From positions 134,836,096-134,900,095 of the forward strand of contig CM065802.1 of assembly GCA_033398695.1 (NCBI GenBank): a stretch of DNA of 64,000 bases, read 5' to 3'. Source of the stretch: Orobanche coerulescens. Taxonomy: Eukaryota > Streptophyta > Magnoliopsida > Lamiales > Orobanchaceae. A program made the position numbers and the translations under genes. The notes below the pieces were generated by a model. It was not told the DNA's origin, ran no database searches, and saw nothing but the letters and a program-made list of their open reading frames with translations. The stretch's first letter is position 1. Each line of letters opens with the position of its first letter. Positions 23,174 to 34,700 of this stretch are shown here, piece by piece.

Positions 23174-23787
23174 GAAATACGAAACCAAAATATATAATCT
23201 GACAAGCACATAACGGCCGCTAACCACAACGCATAACGTACGTTAAGCCACCTTACGTACGCTACCGTCCTTGCATAGCGTACGCTATCGCCAAGCCAGA
23301 ACTCACTGACTCGAAATGGGACCTGCGTTACGTACGTAATCCTGAGCCCCTAGCGTACGTTATCTTGCTAACCTACGTAAAACCCATCACATAGCGTACG
23401 AACCCCCCGTTGACTGCAATAGTGAGATCTGATCGAAAGATTCCCGGCCCTACCAGCCGAAAGTTGACATCGAGGAAGGTTCCTACAATCGACCACTCAT
23501 TACATACGTAACCATATAGGTTTACCGTACGTAATACCCATCTCATAGCGTACGCAATGCTACACATGTAGCATACGCTATGTCTATATACTTGGCCCAA
23601 AAATCCAAACACCCCAAGCAACATCCAAACGACGAAACCAACCCGATGAAAAGTATAAATATATCGATTCCGAAATATCCCAATACAATACACATTGTAT
23701 CAATCCAAAACAACAACACTTGTACAATTCCAAACGAATATGTACAACTCAACATTGAAACGAAAAAAATTACCCCCGGATATTACA
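23174..23787 (-). repeat. G2 left LTR, segment 3 (starts with 103-bp duplication)
   Basis: Bases 23174-23276 repeat 10872-10974; then the G2 LTR continues (matching about 29654-30161) to its end at GGATATTACA. It carries the TAGCGTACGCTA and TTACGTACGTAA palindrome array (about 23215-23582). On the minus strand the LTR begins TGTAATATCC here. Confidence 0.88.
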
Positions 23788-23803
23788 TACTCCCCCCCTT
23801 AAA
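23788..23803 (-). promoter_or_regulatory. G2 polypurine tract
   Basis: The minus strand reads TTTTTAAGGGGGGGAGTA directly before TGTAATATCC. Upstream of it is TTTCGGGGACGAAACT, the block shared with G1, G3 and G4. This fixes the element's orientation as minus. Confidence 0.85.
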
Positions 23804-24478
23804 AAGAGTTTCGTCCCCGAAACTCAGGGTACACAACTCGAGGTACGAACTATCCATCAGTATCTGAAAACAACATCTCCAAGAATACTCCTCAATACGA
23901 ACAATTCCACCTGAGTAACTCGGCCAACCCCATGGGTCCCCGCATCTCCTATGCCCGACCACGGCGAAAATCGAGTGATAAAAACACTCAACCAAGTGCG
24001 GGATCAGTCGAATCATGACTCCTCCGCCAGAGGCCAGCCAGAAAGCCGTACCACCCGCATGACTCGTAACACCGGCGTACACACCCTGCAGGATCCGCCC
24101 ATTGTACATGTCTACAGCCATCGGTGTACACTTCCCCGTTCTCGTCGGCATCGGACGCCCATGCAAACACTGACTCACACCATAAAAGGAAAACAACAAC
24201 GCACATATAGTCCTCGGGACCATATCAATCGTGTGCCCCAGTCCCCACGACTTGACGTCCCGAATCACAATGAACAATTACCCAGATTATCACGAAATCT
24301 CGGGTACAACACCAAAAGGAAAGAAAAACGCATCAAATGACCTCAAATCTCAAGATTATCACATACTATCGTTACAAGATAGATCAACAACAAATGATTC
24401 AAAACCACAATACCATAATACAAATGAAGTCAAACATCAATCCGGAAACAAGGAAAAAGTACAAATCAAGGCTACATC

Positions 24479-25828
24479 TCAAATGTACCCGAAATCAACA
24501 TCCTCCAGATCATTGAGCTCCTCGATCTCATCGACTCGAGGAAGACCCAAACCTGAACTCGATGCTCCTCCTCGGCTGTCCTTTTCTCTGGCTCTAGAAG
24601 CCTGATAGGACCCCTTGGATGAAGTACGGACTGGAGTAACAAAATCTCTCGAGGCCCGTGAGCTCTCTAGAGACCTATTGGTACTAGAACTCCTGCAGTA
24701 TTTATGAAGGTGTCCCTGCCTCCGACACAGAAAATGAGCAATAGTCTGCATCGAGCACTGGGTACTGCGATGTCCTATCGTATCACAGTTAAAGCAAACA
24801 ACGGTCGAACCCGTCGCCTGAGAAGAAGATGCTTTCCCAGCATGAAGACGACTAGAAGATGACATCTTGGACGTTGGAGCCCGATGTCCTTCTGAAATAA
24901 CCGACATCCTAGTCCTCTCACTAGAAGAAACTGAAGGGTGCTTCCGAGCAAGCTCCTTGATCAAAAGCTTTGCTCCAAGAGCCTTCTCGACGAATTCACC
25001 AAATGAGTTACAATTACGATTGAACAACTACATCCTCAACTGTGGGTTTAGCCTCTTGCTAAGATACTTGATCTTATCCGCCTCAGTACGGATAACAGAT
25101 GAAGCAAACTGAAGAAGTCCTTGAAACTTCTTAGCAATAACAATAACACCCTCGTCCTCGACGAATTCGGGGTTCAAAAACTCTCACAGCTTGGCTTCAC
25201 GAAGTGGATACGGATAATACCTCTCTAACATGAGAGTCTTGAACTCGCTCCAAACACAGTCACGATCGATGGTATTCATACAAAGCCACCATGAATAAGC
25301 ACCCTTACTCAAGTAGTAAGCTGCTACTACCTTACTCTCTTCTGGTCACTGAACCATGTCGAAGAGTTTATCAAAATGTTCAAGCCAATGAACAATGTCA
25401 GCTAGTTCCGACGAACCCTCAAAAGTAGGCGGCCTCTGACGAGAGATATCGCCGACAATCTGAATCACTCTCCTGGCCTGTCCATAAAACGGCACCTGGG
25501 ATCCCTGCTGTGGTGTACCACGAACCATCGAGGCCTACATGGTTTCCATTATCTGCGTCATCTGAGTCATCTGGGTCATCATGCCTTTCATAAGCAAGAA
25601 AGGGTCGATGTGTCCACTCTCAGTCTGATCGACTCTTCGAGTATGACGTCCCGAAGGAGAATCGGTCGCGTAAGTCACATCTCTCTCCGAATTCTGATCC
25701 ATATCGGCATCCGCACGCGTATAAATATGAGATTCTGGGTTCTGGCTCGATCTGCAGCCCTTACCCCCTCTGCCACGTCCTCCGATTCCTCTTTCCGTAC
25801 TGAAAGAATAACGTTTGATCATGATCAT
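24479..25828 (-). pseudogene. G2 gag, one frame of 450 codons with four stops
   Basis: The whole gag reads in one uninterrupted phase from 25828 to 24479. Motifs: RPPTFEGSSELADIVHWLEHFD, AYSWWLCMNTIDRDCVWSEF (the WW region), RTEADKIKYLSKRLNP, a Ser-rich basic stretch, then zinc knuckle CFNCDTIGHRSTQC. A second knuckle is degenerate (HFLCRRQGHLHKYC, first Cys replaced by His). Nonsense codons lie at 25535-25537, 25346-25348, 25184-25186 and 25028-25030. The absence of frameshifts contrasts with G1. It would coat and package G2 RNA; enzymes would have to come from elsewhere. Confidence 0.85.
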
Positions 25829-26269
25829 AACTCAAATACGTCTCAACGGCCAAACCAGGGTGCTAAGTCAATATCCAAACACGAGTATACATACTCAACA
25901 GATAAACAATCACAGCAATCATGCTAATCATAGCTAATACAGAGCCCACACGCTCCAAAACAAATAATCATGAATCAATCGTAACACGAATGTTACATAC
26001 AGGTCTCAACAAAACATGTATAATCGATGACATAATGAATGTATGAATATAAAGAGAATCGAGTTCTTACACAGGTCATACGAAGCTTCGAGGTTTTGCG
26101 ATATTAGTCTTCACTGACGACGACTCGATGAAAGAATGACTCTTACAGTCGTCCAACTATCACGACTCACAAAACCCGACTGTCCAGATTGTCATAACCT
26201 GACAGCCCCACTACTACCGCGTCGGTAGAGCCACATAACTCACATATCAGGGTATCTCACAACCCAATT

Positions 26270-26280
26270 CTCTGATACCA
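26270..26280 (-). other. G2 primer-binding site
   Basis: The minus strand reads TGGTATCAGAG five bases inside the 5' LTR, complementary to tRNA-iMet. Downstream, CTGATA can pair with the PBS bases TATCAG, with GGGT and ACCC forming an inner stem. Confidence 0.85.
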
Positions 26281-26959
26281 TCTTCTGTAACACCCCCAAA
26301 TCCCATTGGGTCATTACAGTGCCGTGGACCCCACACCAGGAGATCCACCAAGCGAACACGACCAAAATACAACAAACTGACCAAAAGGAGAATCTCAGTC
26401 CCTACTATGACATCCGACATAATATTTCGATATGGAATTTCAACGACAAAAGTGGGCCTACATGGCCAAAATAAAAATACAACAACATCCACGAGCCTTG
26501 CTCGGATATTACAAAATGACAACTGAACAAAACTGGAGTACTCCAAACTGTCTGACGGACATGAACACCAAAACATCTCGGACTAGTATCGCTCGAATGC
26601 CTCGTCGCCATTTTCATGCCCCTATGTCTCAACTCTCTCCTCGCCAGCACCTAAAACATGTAAACATGTTCCGCTCCCATGGGGTCAGTCATCCAGATAA
26701 TGAATATCAAATACAAGCACAACATGATATGCATCCAAAGGCAGAATAAAATGGTACAACAATGGTAATACGAGATGCTCACAAATCAATGTAAGAATCG
26801 AGCATTTGTGAAACACTATGCCCACGGCATACGATCGGTACGTGCTCAACAGGTTAGAACACAAGTGCCCAACGGTGAATCATCAATATAAAGGACACAA
26901 TAATGAACTACCCGAAGGTAAACCAAACCAAAACTGAAATAAATACGAATCACATTGCC

Positions 26960-27145
26960 TGAAGGCTCCAACGGAAATGCCAATACATCACAATGGCCTG
27001 AAAGCCTCTCAGCTGGAGCTGCTGAAATAACACGATGGCCTGAAAGCCTCTCAGCCGAAGCTGCCAATCATCACAACGGTCTGCAACCACTCAGCCGAAG
27101 CTGTCAATCATCACAATGGACTAAAGCCAAAACAGCCCGAAGCTG
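26960..27145. repeat. About 43-bp degenerate tandem repeat in G2 LTR
   Basis: Around four units built on CACAATGGCCTGAAAGCC and TCTCAGC(C/T)G(A/G)AGCTG. Decayed at the right end. Confidence 0.7.
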
Positions 27146-27154
27146 TATCACATG

Positions 27155-27490
27155 AGATCATCCAATGACCGCATCCTGCTGAATTGCAGGTGCTGGGAAA
27201 CCAACCGCAAAGGTTCAAGCCCCAGACTTACCCATAATGAGATCACCCAGTGACCGTGACCTACTGAACTATAGGTGTTGGGAAACCAACCGCGAAGGTT
27301 CAAGCCCCAAACTTACCCATAATGAGATCATCAACATGACCGTGACCTACTGAACTGTAGGTGTTGGGAAACCAACCGCGAAGGTTCAAGCCCCAAACTT
27401 ACCCATAATGAGATCATCAACATGACCGTGACCTACTGAACTGTAGGTGTTGGGAAACCAACCGCGGAGGTTCAAGCCCCAAACTTACCT
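27155..27490. repeat. 86-bp tandem repeat in G2 LTR
   Basis: Four units marked by AGGTG(C/T)TGGGAAACCAACCG, with starts at 27188, 27273, 27359 and 27445 (85-86 bp apart), each followed by AGGTTCAAGCCCC. The later units are nearly identical. Confidence 0.9.
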
Positions 27491-27579
27491 ATCGAGCACT
27501 AGCCGCGACTAGCCTCCAAACACAATTAATCACAAACGACAATGATCCCAAGATTACCAAATTCGCAAGAATAAAAGTG

Positions 27580-28190
27580 TGCTGCCTTGAGTCGGCCAAC
27601 ACGATAATAATAACTCACGGATGGGCACTGTCCTCGGCGGTCCCAATTCAAATACCTCAACTGCCTTAGAATGGCCAATCGATAACAACGATACAACGGA
27701 TGGGAAATGTCTTCGATAGTCCCAATTGAATACACTGATTACCTTAGAACGGCCACTCGATAACAACGATACAACGGATGGGAAATGTCTTCGGCAATCC
27801 CAATTCAATACATCGATTACCTTTAGGACGATCAATCGATAACAATGACTCAACGGATGGGAAATGTCTTCGACAATCCCAATTCAATACATCGATTACC
27901 TTAGAACGGTCAATCGATAATAACGACTCGACGGATGGGAAATGTCCTAGACAATCCCAATTCAATACATCGATTACCTTAGAACGGTCAATCGATAATA
28001 ACAACTCAACAGATGGGAAATGTCCTCGACAATCCCAATTCAATACATCGATTACCTTTGAACGGTCAATCGATAATAACGTCTCAACGGATGGGAAATG
28101 TCCTCGACAATCCCAATTCAATATCTCGATTGCCTTTAGAACGGTCAATCGATAACAAAAATACCACGGATGTCTCGGCACTTTCATCGG
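27580..28190. repeat. 78-bp tandem repeat in G2 LTR
   Basis: Seven to eight units. The TGGG landmark falls at 27622, 27701, 27779, 27858, 27936, 28014 and 28092, spacing 78-79 bp. Units share CAATCGATAA, ACGGATGGGAAATGTC and CAATCCCAATTCAATA. The array has no unique spacers, so it is not a CRISPR. Confidence 0.92.
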
Positions 28191-29589
28191 TTACCGATAA
28201 CGAAGATGATAATCACATACGTCAATGCCTTCAATCGGCCAATACAACATCCATAACAAAGCACCGATATCAAAAATAATGATCACAACTATGTCTTGAA
28301 TCTACATCATTATCACCAACAACAATCGATACATAGATACCGTGAACCGGCTATCGACAACAATATTACCAACAAGTATCGCAATGCCTTGAACCGGCCA
28401 TTTACGAACAACAATAACATTTGGCATAATTTGCCGAAGGGTGTTGTATCAAACAATCCCCTGGTTTCAACAAAATCATAAAGAGACCAAGTCTCGAAAT
28501 GATACACACATTCATACACATATGATAACATTAATCTCATTGACTAGTACAAGTATAAAACTTGCCTCAAACTGAAGACGGGAAAGTCCTTCCACGATCA
28601 ACGTCCTCCCACGAAAACGACGAACGGTGCCTTCCGACAGTTACAAGCACTCGAATAACCTTGAATGAAATACAATTCATTCAATAACACAAAATCAATA
28701 GAAAACAACACCAAAAACGATCCCGATTCAATCCCGAATCGGTTAAACTCCACAAACGAATATCATAGTCCCCAACTATGAATTCCAACATCTTCCAACA
28801 CCTCACTAATCGATATGATCAAATGTTCTTAACAGTTGTGAAAATAATTCAACAAGAATCACTTAAGAACAACATCAAATTGATCCTCCTATAATGATAA
28901 TATCATCAATATTATCACTATCACCTCAAGAACATCACCAAAACAACAAACATGATATCAACACAATAATCAATCTCCAATTCATCATGAATTCGGATTA
29001 ATCAACAAGATTAAATCAATCATTTCAAGATCATGATAATCATTACATAATTCATCATAATTCCTTATAAAAATAGTTATAATCCCTCAAAACCACAACC
29101 AACAATAGTAATCATATAAAGACTATGTTAATCATATAACAATCTTAACATAACCCTACCTAGACATGATTAAAACCTCCAAACATCCTAAAACATCAAG
29201 AACAACTCCTCCTCAAACCACAATCATCATGTTCTTCATCATAAGTTATAGAAACGCATCAAGAATCATGATATACTCCATTAATCACAAACTATACGAG
29301 GAAAACAACAACAACAACAACAACATCATACTCGAAAATCACTTGTAGAACAAGAGATTAAGAGAACTTACCAATAAAGAACAAGAAGAACTCTCCAAAC
29401 ACCAAAGGAGCACCAACAAGCTTCCAACTCCAAACTCCAAATCAAGTTATGATGATCAAAAACATGTTGGAAGAGGCTAAATATCAAGAACAAGTCCAGA
29501 GGGACGGTTCTAGGGAGAGAAAGGAGGTTTTGGTTCGTGAAGAAATGAAATACGAAACCAAAATATATAATCTGACAAGCACATAACGG

Positions 29590-29955
29590 CCGCTAACCAC
29601 AACGCATAATGTATGTTAAGCCACCTTCCGTACGCTACCGTCCTTGCATAGCGCACGCTACGCCAAGTCAGAACTCACTGACTCGAAATAGGACCTGCAT
29701 TACGTACGTAATCCTGAGCCCCTAACGTACGTTATCTTGCTAACGTACGTAAAACCCATCACATAGCGTACGTAACCCCCCGTTAACTGCAATAGTAGAT
29801 CTGATCGAAAGATTCCCGGCCCTACCAGCCGATAGTTGACATCTAGGAAGGTTCCTACAACCGACCACTCATTACGTACGTAACCATATAGGTTTAACGT
29901 ACGTAATACCCATATCATAGCGTACGCAATGCTACACATGTAGCGTACGCTATGG
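29590..29955 (-). promoter_or_regulatory. G2 LTR palindrome array and TATA-like box
   Basis: Repeated TTACGTACGTAA, AACGTACGTTA and TAGCGTACGCTA words, spaced 10-60 bp. In element orientation the array lies upstream of TATATAT at 29569-29563. The same array in the left LTR is split over 10915-10974 and 23215-23582. Confidence 0.7.
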
Positions 29956-30161
29956 CTATATACTTGGCCCAAAAATGCAAACTCCCCAAGCAACATCCAA
30001 ACGACGAAACCAACCCGACGACAAGTATAAATATTTCGATTCCGAAATATCTCAATATAATATACATTGTATCAGTCCAAAACAACAACACTTGTACAAT
30101 TCCAAACGAATACGTACAACTCAATAGTGAAACGAAAAAAAAATTACCCCCGAACATTACA

Positions 30162-30501
30162 TACAAGTCCTCAACACGAACAACACATCTACAACGAAAG
30201 CTCATCAAGCCTACAGCTCGTGATAACATAATTCTATTGAGTTACTTGACCCTGTGTGGACTAAGCAAAGCTATATCTGACTTCTGTGGGATAAATAACG
30301 TTAAGGACAATCAATCTCTGTGAGAAGAAGCGATTCAAAGAAGCCCAAGCCAATTTGTGTGAACGGCCAAAGCTACTGTCGGCTGTATCAATCTGTGTGA
30401 ATGATACAGCAATGAGTTTAGTTAAAATTATATAGTTGTGTATGCCGTGATTTTAGTAAACTATATATTCCTGTGTGGAGGACAATGTACGTAGAAGGGT
30501 T
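30162..30501. other. Unassigned spacer between G2 and K2
   Basis: 340 bp without recognised coding or repeat motifs. It includes GCTGTATCAATCTGTGTGAATGATACAGC, a short inverted repeat around 30387-30412. It may be a remnant of the older sequence into which G2 and K2 inserted. Confidence 0.4.
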
Positions 30502-31725
30502 TGTTGGAATATTTGATTCCAAATATTCAAATTGAGGTTTTGATGATAATAAATAAAGCAAAACAACAATTAATCAGCAAGAAGTCGAACACGCTCGAGG
30601 CAGACAGAAAAACAAAGAAGTTATCACTTGCAAAGCTAACGTACGCTATCAACATCACATAACGTACGCAATGCGTCAAGTCAGGAAGTATTACATTCTG
30701 AATCGAAGTAGTTAACGCACGCTAGTGCAGAAGGTTAACGCATGCTATGCAGGTAAGTTAACATACATAAGAAAGTGTACTTAACGTACGCTATGAGGTC
30801 TGGAATCAGAATTCAAATATATTCTAGAAAGTCAAAAAGCATGCAACGGATGTGAAGATAACGTACGCTACAGGTTGAAGGTAATGTACGCTAAGGCATG
30901 TGATGTCATGGAGTAGGTCAGCATATCAATGGTTATCTCAGTTCAAATATAATGTATGCTATACAAATACATAACTCTACAAGAAGAACATAATGTATGC
31001 TACGGATAAACATAACGTACGTAATGGAAGAGACAGAAGCTACTGGACTGGAATGACAAACAGAAACGTACGATACACATATTGTTACGTACGCTATGAA
31101 GAGTAAGTCACCAACGGCTAGTTTGGCTCTCAAGCCTATAAATACCAAAGCATTTGGTATTATTTGGCACAATAACTTCAAGCAAAGCTTATATACTTCA
31201 GATATCATTATCTTCATTATTGTTGTTATAATCTAGCTTATTTATCAAGTGTTTGAGTGTTCATACACTAAACCATACACGAGAGAAATGAAAGGATTGT
31301 AGATTTGATTCGGTGTTATTAGGATCGTGGATCCGGCATTATTAGAATCGCAATCTAAATCCGAGTGAGGTTTGTCTAGTACCAATTGAAAGCTAGATAT
31401 GTTGATTCCTTATCCGATAGAAAAGGAAAAAATGGTTTAGCTTGGACCGACAAAAATATAAGAGCATAACGGTTTATCTTGGACCGATAGAAGACAAGAT
31501 TGTAATAGTTTACCTCGGACCAATAGAATACAAGGTGTAAGGGTTTATCTTAAGACCAAGGAAAAATATAACAAAGTGAGGACGTAGGCATATTTGGCCA
31601 AACCTCTATAAATCTTGTGTCGTTTATATTTTGCATTTTAATATCGCTTCCGCAATCGCAAAAGAGTTCATTACTCTTAACCGCACCATTCAAGTGGCGG
31701 TATCATACCCGATAAATTCTCAACA
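30502..31725 (+). repeat. K2 5' LTR
   Basis: 1224 bp from TGTTGGAATATTTG to TTCTCAACA. It carries an array of AACGTACGCTA-type words (30636-31098), then TATAAATA at 31137-31144. Near the end is a run of units resembling GGTTTATCTTGGACCGATAGAAGACAAG (about 31380-31560), a small degenerate tandem repeat. Confidence 0.88.
30636..31098 (+). promoter_or_regulatory. K2 LTR palindrome array
   Basis: About a dozen copies of TAACGTACGCTA, AACGCACGCTA and ACGTACG(C/T)AA, placed before the TATAAATA box. The word is the one used by G2 and G3, although K2 is a Copia element. The 3' LTR has the array at 35806-36072 and the box at 36112. Confidence 0.72.
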
Positions 31726-31727
31726 AT

Positions 31728-31739
31728 TGGTATCGGAGC
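31728..31739 (+). other. K2 primer-binding site
   Basis: TGGTATCGGAGC two bases after the LTR, complementary to tRNA-iMet with the same A-to-G variant seen in G1, G3 and G4. Confidence 0.82.
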
Positions 31740-31784
31740 GGTATCTCTTATAGTCGGATTAACATCCGAGGAGAAAAAGATCCA

Positions 31785-34700
31785 ATGTCACTCCACTTTG
31801 CACCGGTCGAAGGGCTGGCCTTTAACTGACCTCCATTTTTTGATGGATCAAATTTTATGGCATGAAAAAAAAATCAATATTCATCCAAGCTTATGATATC
31901 GAGTTTGGAAGGTTATTTGCCTTGGTCCAAAAATTCCTACAAAACCGGATGGCTCTCTTAAATGCTTCGAAGATTATAGTGATGAAAATTAGAAAAACGA
32001 TCATCACAATTGTAACGCAATGCAATTGCTTTATTGTTCTTTAAATCCGGAAGAACATAATCGAATTTCCTCGTGTGATAGTGCCAAAGAAAATTAGAAA
32101 ATGTTAGAGGTAACTCATGAAGGAATGAATCAAGTCAAGGAAACGAAAATATATATGCTTCTCCATGACTACGAGCTTTTCATGATGAAAGATGAAGAGT
32201 CCATCACAAATATGTTAGACCGATTTTCGGTCATTACAAATGGACTAGCTTGCTTCGGAATGTAACACCCCAAACTAGGCGGATATTATAGTGCCGTGAA
32301 TCCCCAACTGGGACCCACCAGGCGAATGAAAATGATGAATTAAATAATATAATTGTAGTACCGAACCACATTATATTACCAAATACTCCGATGAGGAGTT
32401 TAAGTACAACACACCAGGACAATACCGAATACTAGTATATTTTATATGAAGATAAAATACACAACACTGAATGAAACTGAGTATCCAAATGAAAGTATGC
32501 AGCGGAAAATAAAGGACAATAACATGGATAACTGAAAGATCGGGGCCCCCTACTAGTATCACTGGGACTCCTCGACGTCAGCGTGTTCTCCCCGTGCTTT
32601 TGCCTTGCCAAGACCTGAAAAACAAAATCCCCAAACGGGGTCAGTTACACAGAACAACAATCCTCAAGGGTTGAAAATACACAATCATGATTATATCTGA
32701 AGTTATGAAATATCCTGTCGAAACATACGCAATCAAACATGCTATATGAATCAACTAACAGTACGGCTCAAAGGGTGGCGCCACACTACGTCCGGGATGG
32801 AAATGTGTCCGTGCACAAGCCACCAACGAATACACGTGTGGTCTTGTACCTAATCAGTCTCACGAGGCATATGACTCGTGTGCACAGTCCAATGTGAGGC
32901 CAACAACCAACACACGACTTAAGCGTGCCCGACATGAAAATCCAACACATACCAACCGGCACGCCAGTATGACCCGGAATGCCACGATATAACAAAAGTG
33001 ACATCGAAAATGAATAATGACTCACCGAGATGGAATGATAGTGAAATAAATGACAGCTCAATGAAATGATTGGAACCGTCGTTCCTTATGACTGAAGTGA
33101 TTAATTGACAATAACAAGTTTTGATACGGTTAATACAATAATGAATGAGTTATGATTATGAATGAACAACATCAAAAGGGATGAATATCCTTTTAACCGA
33201 GTAAGAATTAACTTACACAATACCGGTGACAATTATCCTTCCACGAACAACGTCCTAATTGAGATATCGGTCGCTCGAACAACCTTGAATTATACAATAT
33301 CCAACAACCCATTCAATATACGAATCAAACACGAATATAACGAACTCAAAACGTCGATACGATTAAACTAAGTTCATTAGGGCATTAAATCAAACACGTT
33401 GCGGCCAAACTCCGATCGTTTACAATCAAACCTCAATATACCAATATCAAATCCCCCAAGAAGTGTTTCAAACCAACAAACATCTTCCAAATGATCAATA
33501 ATCCAAAATGAATATCCGAAAACGTGATTATAACGACAATTAAACGAAAACCCCCAATTTCAACTCGATATTCAAAGTGTTCTTGAATAATCCCTCAATA
33601 ATCCAATGAATCCTTATATAAACTCATAATCATATACATATCCCTTCATATAACATGATTATAACGTCCAAAACATCATATCTCAACATAGAATCGAAAT
33701 CCAAGGTGTTGAAGAAATTACCTCTTGAAGATCCAATCACTTCGATCCGAAGAACACGCGATAGATCGATGATCCAAGCTTCACAACCGAATGAAAATGA
33801 TTAAAAACCACACTCAAGTGATAGGTGAAGAGAATTCTCTCCCTCAAGCCTCTCTCTCGTATGAAAGTGGAAGAAATGGAAGGAATGAGCTGAAATGCTA
33901 AAAAAAAACGAAATTATAGGGGTTGACTGCCCTGTCGGACACGGCCCGTGCCGATCGGCACGGCCGGGCAGCGGCGGCAGCGAGGACTCGACCGTGTCCT
34001 GCTTGACACGGTCGTGGCGCGAAGGGGCCTTCCGATAGTGACCTGTCCGATAGTGACTCGGTACGGCGCGACGCTTCGGCATTGACTCGACCGTGTCCTG
34101 GAACACGGTCGGGCGTCTGGGCAGTCGGTTCTGGCTTATCCGGAAGAGTTTGACTCGGCCGTGCCAGACGACACGGTCGAGTCCTGTGGGCAGAGACTTG
34201 GCATTTCCGGACGAAATGCAGACGGCCGTGTCGAACGACACGGCCAAGTTCGGTCGGCAGTGATCGGCCAATAACTGAAAAATGAGCGGGTGAGATAAAA
34301 CGACCATAACTCTCTCGTCCGGACTCCGATTGACTCACCATTTGAACCATTGGAAAGATAACTCGAGGCTCTATAATATTCAAAAGATTCAGAATTTTTG
34401 GAGTTACCAAAAATTAATGGTGATCTAACAAAGTCGAACTCATATGTGGAAAGTTGAAACAATGGACAATAACGATACACAACTCGAAGTTTTTCCGAAC
34501 GGTGAACACGGGTGAATGAACATGATTGATGAATGATTATAAATGAGTGAAAATCCACTGAGTGACAATCACCGAATGAAATTAGTGAGTGATAATGACT
34601 GAATTACAACCGGGTATTACACGGAAAACCATTGTCGAGTAGTGAAAAAGTCAAGAAAATACTACGATCACTACCTCGCGAATGGGACGGAACGGTTATG

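Larger units (their letters stand above)
23788..26285 (-). mobile_element. G2 internal region (gag only)
   Basis: Only 2.5 kb lies between the two G2 LTRs. It contains PBS, gag and polypurine tract. No protease, RT, RNase H or integrase motif can be found between the gag end (24479) and the tract (23803), about 0.7 kb. With LTRs of about 3.9 kb this makes G2 a non-autonomous gag-only (TR-GAG type) element of about 10.2 kb before later insertions. Confidence 0.85.
26651..28565 (-). other. Candidate intron in G2 LTR
   Basis: On the minus strand GAG|GCAAGTT (28565) could pair as donor with TTTTAG|GTGC (26651); a branch-site-like CTGAC and a CCCC/GGGA hairpin precede the acceptor. All three tandem-repeat arrays fall inside. 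Proposed from motifs and from the matching layout in G1, G3 and G4. Confidence 0.35.
26286..30161 (-). repeat. G2 right (5') LTR, complete
   Basis: 3876 bp, TGTAACACCC to CGAACATTACA on the plus strand. In element sense: U3 with palindrome array (29955-29590), TATATAT (29569-29563), AT-rich leader, GAG|GCAAG donor-like site at 28565, three tandem-repeat arrays, then CTGACCCC, a hairpin and TTTTAG|GT near 26651. It shows the unoccupied sites of R1 and G1. It contains no credible genes: the long frames at 27744-28187 and 27778-28155 come from the 78-bp repeat, whose length is divisible by three. Confidence 0.9.

Noticed and set aside
24867..25112. Plus-strand frame opposite G2 gag
   Set aside because: Shadow of the real minus-strand gag frame.
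27744..28187. Long overlapping open frames on both strands with repeated peptides
   Set aside because: They are the 78-bp tandem repeat read in frame (78 is divisible by 3). No initiation context or known domain; the equivalent left-LTR copy does not preserve them.
27155..28190. CRISPR-like array of regular repeats
   Set aside because: Units are contiguous and similar throughout, with no unique spacers; the setting is a plant LTR.
33801..34558. Open frames of up to 170 codons on the minus strand in solo LTR S
   Set aside because: They run through the dyad array, overlap each other, and differ from the matching G4 frames; no domain is recognisable.
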